Positions 47,527 through 50,901 of a DNA stretch of 50,901 nucleotides are shown piece by piece. The notes under the pieces are model-generated. The model was given only the letters and a program-made list of their open reading frames with translations, searched no databases and was not told the DNA's origin. This DNA comes from JANMOK01 sp031415055 (lineage in GTDB: Bacteria; Pseudomonadota; Alphaproteobacteria; Rhodobacterales; Rhodobacteraceae), in the NCBI GenBank assembly GCA_031415055.1, contig JANOQZ010000033.1, positions 1 through 50,901 on the forward strand, in the 5' to 3' direction. Made by a program: the position numbers and the translations under genes. Each line of letters opens with the position of its first letter. Positions within the stretch are counted from its first letter, which is position 1.

Positions 47527-50001
47527 ATGACCGAACGTGAAATTGAGACCTTGGCTGCGGCCATGACGATTGATGAACTTGCAGGCTTTGTTGCGGGCGA
47601 AGATATTTGGTCAACGCTGGCGATAGAGCGTTTGGGTGTCCCCAAAATTAAGGTGAGTGACGGGCCGAACGGCGCACGTGGGGGCGAGTTTATCGGCGGG
47701 GTGAAATCGGCGTGTTTTCCCTGTGCCATCACGTTGGGGTCTAGCTGGAACGTCGATCTATTGCGCGAGGTAGGTGCGGCTTTGGCAATTCAAACCAAGT
47801 CGAAAGGCGCGAGGGTTTTGTTGGCGCCAACGGTCAATATCCACCGAGCAACTGGCAATGGCCGCAATTTTGAATGCTATTCCGAAGACCCTTGCCTAAC
47901 CTCGGCCTTGGGCTGCGCGTATATTGAAGGGCTGCAAGGCGAAGGCGTTGCGGCGACGATCAAACATTTCATCGGTAATGAATCCGAATTCGAGCGGATG
48001 AGCATAAGCTCGGAAATGGGCGAACGCGAGTTGCGCGAGATTTACCTGCCGCCGTTTGAGGATGCGGTCAAAAAGGCCAAGGTCTGGGCGATAATGCATT
48101 CTTATAACCGGCTGAATGGCACGTTTACCGGCGAGCATCAGGGGTTATTGCTGACGCTGTTGAAGGGCGAATGGGGGTTTGACGGGGTGGTAATGTCGGA
48201 TTGGTTCGCCACCCATTCGACCGAAGGTGCGGCCATCGGCGGCACCGATCTGGAAATGCCCGGTCCGCCTTTGTGGCGGGGTGAGAAACTGGCGCAGGCT
48301 GTAAATGCGGGTCGAGTTGACGCGGACATCCTGCGCGATGCCGCGCTTCGATTGTTGCGGTTGATTGACCGGGTTGGGGCGTTTGAGGATGCAGAGATTC
48401 CGGCGGAAATGGGGTTGGATCGCCTTGAGGACAGGGCGTTGATCCGTCGGGCTGGGGCGGAAGGAAGCGTGCTGCTTACTAATGATGGGATATTGCCGAT
48501 TGACCCGTCGAAGAAAATCAAAATCGCCGTGATTGGGCCGAATGCGATGAAGGCGCAGATCATGGGCGGCGGCTCGGCGACGTTGAATGCTTTGTATGCG
48601 GTTTCGCCGATGGATGGCCTGCGTAATGTTGCGGGTGCCGATTTTGAGTTCACTTTTGCCGAAGGGGCAGAAAACTATCGCTATGTGCCGGTGATCAATG
48701 CGCCGATGAAGGCGGAATTTTTTGGGTCGCTGGATTTGAGCGGGCCGGTGCTGCACAATCAGGACTTCCCGACAAGCGAAGCAGTTTGGCTGGGCGGGTT
48801 TGCGCCGGGAATTGAGCCAGAAAATTTTTCAGTGCGCATGACGTTGGAATATACGCCACCGGTCAGAGGGGGTTATACGATTTCTCTGCATTCTGGCGGG
48901 TTGAGCCGAGTGTTTGTTGATGATGTCGAAGTGCTTGATCAATGGCGTAATTGGCGGAATGGCGGCACCTATTTTGGCTTTGGCTCTGATCCGAAATTGG
49001 CGGAATTGGACCTTGTTGTCGGCCGAACCTATCAAATTCGGCTGGAATTCTCGTCGCATGTTCCAAGTTTTTGCCCACTGAAGTGCGTGCGACTTGGGCT
49101 GCATTTGCCGCTCAATAAGGCGGCTGTTTCTCAAGCCGCAAGCCTAGCCGCTAATGCGGATATTGCGCTGGTCTTTGCCGGACGCATGGCGGAATGGGAT
49201 TCGGAGGGGGGTGATGTTCCGTCAATCCAGCTTCCGGGTCGGCAAGACGAATTGATTGCGGCGGTTGCTGCTGCCAACCCAAAAACCGTGGTTATTCTGC
49301 AAACCGGCGGGCCGGTGGCGATGCCGTGGTCGGGTGACGTCGCGGCGATCTTGCAGGCGTGGTATCCGGGGCAGGAATGCGGGAATGCGATTGCCGATGT
49401 GCTGTTTGGTTTGGCCGAGCCGGGCGGGCGTTTGCCGCAGAGTTACCCGGTCGAGCAAGCGGACAATTCGGCGTTTGCCGATGGCCCGCGCAGCTATCCC
49501 GGCAAAAACGGCCAAGTGCATTACAGCGAGGGCGTATTTGTTGGCTATCGCCACCATGACCGATCCAACAAGCCCGCCGCGTTTTCGTTTGGGCATGGGT
49601 TGAGTTACACGTCGTTTACGTGGTCAGCACTGCGATCTGATCGGGTGCAGACCAAGGATGCCGTGGTTCATCTGGCAATCGATGTGACCAACTCTGGCGC
49701 AAGGCCGGGTTCGGAGGTGGTGCAGATATTTGTCGCGCCGCTGATGGCAAATGATCGACCGGTCAAGGAATTGCGTGCTTTTGCCAAGGCGCATTTGCGG
49801 CCCGGTGAAACACAAACGCTGAAATTTGCGCTGAACATGCGAGATTTCGCGCGGTTTGATGTTGGTCGCTCGGCTTGGGTTGCGGATAGAGGCAGCTATC
49901 GTCTGCTGGCTTGCGCGTCATCAACCGACATTCGCCACAGTATATCGGTTGAGTTGACGCAGGAATTGACCGAGGCAACGACGGTCGGCTGGCTCAACTA
50001 G
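47527..50001 (+). CDS. GH3 beta-glucosidase-type glycosidase with PA14 domain, cytosolic
   Basis: The 824-residue enzyme has a GH3 N-terminal barrel (IKVSDGPNGARG, LLAPTVNIHR, IKHFIGNESEFER, nucleophile Asp225 in GVVMSDWFATH). A C-terminal alpha/beta sandwich follows (GSVLLTNDGILPID, VVILQTGGPVAMPW), with a PA14-like insert (about residues 385-520: GYTISLHSGGLSRVFVDDVEV). A fibronectin-like end (HLAIDVTNSGARPGSEVVQIFV) closes the protein. There is no signal peptide, so it acts on imported glycosides. The layout resembles fungal and bacterial PA14-GH3 beta-glucosidases. It is divergent from oppA and 58 bp upstream of a Rieske gene. Confidence 0.92.
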   Translation: MTEREIETLAAAMTIDELAGFVAGEDIWSTLAIERLGVPKIKVSDGPNGARGGEFIGGVKSACFPCAITLGSSWNVDLLREVGAALAIQTKSKGARVLLAPTVNIHRATGNGRNFECYSEDPCLTSALGCAYIEGLQGEGVAATIKHFIGNESEFERMSISSEMGERELREIYLPPFEDAVKKAKVWAIMHSYNRLNGTFTGEHQGLLLTLLKGEWGFDGVVMSDWFATHSTEGAAIGGTDLEMPGPPLWRGEKLAQAVNAGRVDADILRDAALRLLRLIDRVGAFEDAEIPAEMGLDRLEDRALIRRAGAEGSVLLTNDGILPIDPSKKIKIAVIGPNAMKAQIMGGGSATLNALYAVSPMDGLRNVAGADFEFTFAEGAENYRYVPVINAPMKAEFFGSLDLSGPVLHNQDFPTSEAVWLGGFAPGIEPENFSVRMTLEYTPPVRGGYTISLHSGGLSRVFVDDVEVLDQWRNWRNGGTYFGFGSDPKLAELDLVVGRTYQIRLEFSSHVPSFCPLKCVRLGLHLPLNKAAVSQAASLAANADIALVFAGRMAEWDSEGGDVPSIQLPGRQDELIAAVAAANPKTVVILQTGGPVAMPWSGDVAAILQAWYPGQECGNAIADVLFGLAEPGGRLPQSYPVEQADNSAFADGPRSYPGKNGQVHYSEGVFVGYRHHDRSNKPAAFSFGHGLSYTSFTWSALRSDRVQTKDAVVHLAIDVTNSGARPGSEVVQIFVAPLMANDRPVKELRAFAKAHLRPGETQTLKFALNMRDFARFDVGRSAWVADRGSYRLLACASSTDIRHSISVELTQELTEATTVGWLN

Positions 50002-50059
50002 TCGCTATCTGGCGGGGCGATTGAATTCTGGTATGGTCAGCTATCAGCAAGGTAATGCC

Positions 50060-50901
50060 ATGACCCTTCATCAACCGCTTTCTGACCCAATCGCCGAGAT
50101 CAAAGCCAACGCCGCGTTGCCGTTCGGCCAGGCACGGGCGATGCCGAAATCGGTTTATACATCTGAGGCGTTCCTAGCGGCGGAATTGGCGCATATTTTT
50201 TCGCAGGAATGGCTGTGCGCCGGTCGTTCGGACGCGCTGAAACAGCCGGGCGATTATCTGACGATGGAAATTGCGGGCGAGCCGGTGATCGTGCTGCGCG
50301 ACCGTGCGGGCGTTTTGCGGGCGATGTCGAATGTCTGTCGGCACCGGATGTCAACCTTGCTGGAAGGGCGCGGGAATGTGCGCTCGATTGTCTGCCCGTA
50401 TCATGCCTGGACGTATAATCTGGATGGTTCGCTGCGCGGTGCCCCGGCAATGAAAGCGAATGAAGGGTTCGACCGCGAGGATTATTGTCTGCCCGCGATC
50501 CGCTGCGAGGATTGGCAAGGCTGGATCATGGTGACACGCAATGCCGATGCTCCGTCGCCCGCCTTGCAGTTGCAAAACGTCGACGATCTGGTCGGATATC
50601 TCGACATGTCGAAATACGTCGAATTGTTCCGTGAGGAATTCCGCTGGAACACCAACTGGAAGGTGCTGGCCGAGAATTTCATGGAAAGTTACCACTTGCC
50701 GGTCTGCCATTCCGGCACCATTGGCGGCTCGGTCGACTTGATGAAAATGACCTGCCCGGAGGGGGAAGCGGCGTTCAATTTCCATTCCATCCTGAAGAAC
50801 GACACCGTGCCGCTGTCGTTGGCGCATCCGTCGAACACGGTTCTGCAAGGTGACCGGCGGCGCACGACCTGGCTGTTGTCGATTTATCCGGCGTTGTTGA
50901 T
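50060..50901 (+). CDS. Rieske non-heme iron oxygenase alpha subunit (3' partial)
   Basis: The frame from ATG 50060 stays open to the window end (280 codons visible). The Rieske site is C-R-H-R in SNVCRHRMSTLL and CPYHAW in SIVCPYHAWTYNLDG; the catalytic site is NWKVLAENFMESYHLPVCHSG. The residue at the electron-bridging position is Glu (MESYH), not Asp, as in CntA-type quaternary-ammonium monooxygenases, and the layout resembles GbcA/CntA-like proteins. It is a different subgroup from the gene at 3087. The product is cytosolic and would need a reductase partner, perhaps encoded just beyond the window. No operator-like palindrome of the 3.05/7.03/12.54-kb type was found upstream. Confidence 0.85.
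   Translation, partial: MTLHQPLSDPIAEIKANAALPFGQARAMPKSVYTSEAFLAAELAHIFSQEWLCAGRSDALKQPGDYLTMEIAGEPVIVLRDRAGVLRAMSNVCRHRMSTLLEGRGNVRSIVCPYHAWTYNLDGSLRGAPAMKANEGFDREDYCLPAIRCEDWQGWIMVTRNADAPSPALQLQNVDDLVGYLDMSKYVELFREEFRWNTNWKVLAENFMESYHLPVCHSGTIGGSVDLMKMTCPEGEAAFNFHSILKNDTVPLSLAHPSNTVLQGDRRRTTWLLSIYPALL

Noticed and set aside
1..50901. CRISPR array, IS elements or rRNA operon
   Set aside because: No regularly spaced repeats, transposase motifs or rRNA sequences were seen. The only recurring elements are short intergenic repeats.

Overview
The window looks like chromosomal DNA of a marine alphaproteobacterium, most likely of the Rhodobacterales (Roseobacter-type). This is inferred from gene families and gene orders typical of that order: TadE/TadG-type pseudopilin genes, a type-B PutA without a DNA-binding domain, hisC-tyrC-extensin, gloB next to a methyltransferase, a DUF2125 protein, an ExbB-like/OmpA-like pair, and Opp- and Pot-type ABC transporters. 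Genes are tightly packed with many ATGA/GTGA overlaps. I saw no IS element, prophage or CRISPR array.

Layout. 1-1.9 kb: the end of a Tad pilus-type locus (VWA/TadG-like protein, partial, plus two TadE-like proteins), then a tRNA-Arg(UCU). 2.0-17.2 kb: an accessory catabolic block. It holds a 2-oxo-acid hydratase-like gene divergent from a Rieske oxygenase, a DsrE plus methyltransferase pair behind its own strong palindromic promoter, a class III aminotransferase divergent from a PotABC-type transporter, a tail-to-tail operon for a phosphoethanolamine-methyltransferase-like protein, a BetI-like TetR regulator and a periplasmic binding protein, and a divergent operon of two phytoene-desaturase-like FAD enzymes, a GcvT-like folate protein and a 75-aa orphan. 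Three divergent intergenic regions of this block (near 3.05, 7.03 and 12.54 kb) carry versions of one 16-bp palindrome, TTGAAT-N4-(A/G)TTCA, which I propose is the operator of the TetR protein. The block therefore reads as one regulon for uptake and oxidative (probably N-demethylating) breakdown of an unidentified amine or betaine-like compound. 17.2-20.6 kb: putA.

20.6-32.6 kb: mostly housekeeping genes (xerC, DUF484, transaldolase-like fsa, priA, hisC, tyrosine-pathway dehydrogenase, extensin-like lipoprotein, DUF2125, chaC, nfeD/stomatin pair). They are interspersed with hairpin repeats and a recurring G-rich element able to form a G-quadruplex. Two copies of that element flank a DUF559 nuclease-like gene.

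32.7-37.3 kb: a MotA/ExbB-like channel and a coiled-coil OmpA-domain partner (a stator-like pair), an iodotyrosine-deiodinase-type nitroreductase and an AraC regulator. 37.5-41.8 kb: methyltransferase, gloB, a 50-aa acidic ORF and clpA. 41.8-50.0 kb: a complete oppABCDF-type operon divergent from an intracellular GH3 beta-glucosidase with a PA14 insert. The window ends inside a second Rieske oxygenase which, like the first, has Glu at the bridging position.

All calls come from reading the sequence and its translation. No database search was run. Substrates of the transporters and oxygenases are not determined.
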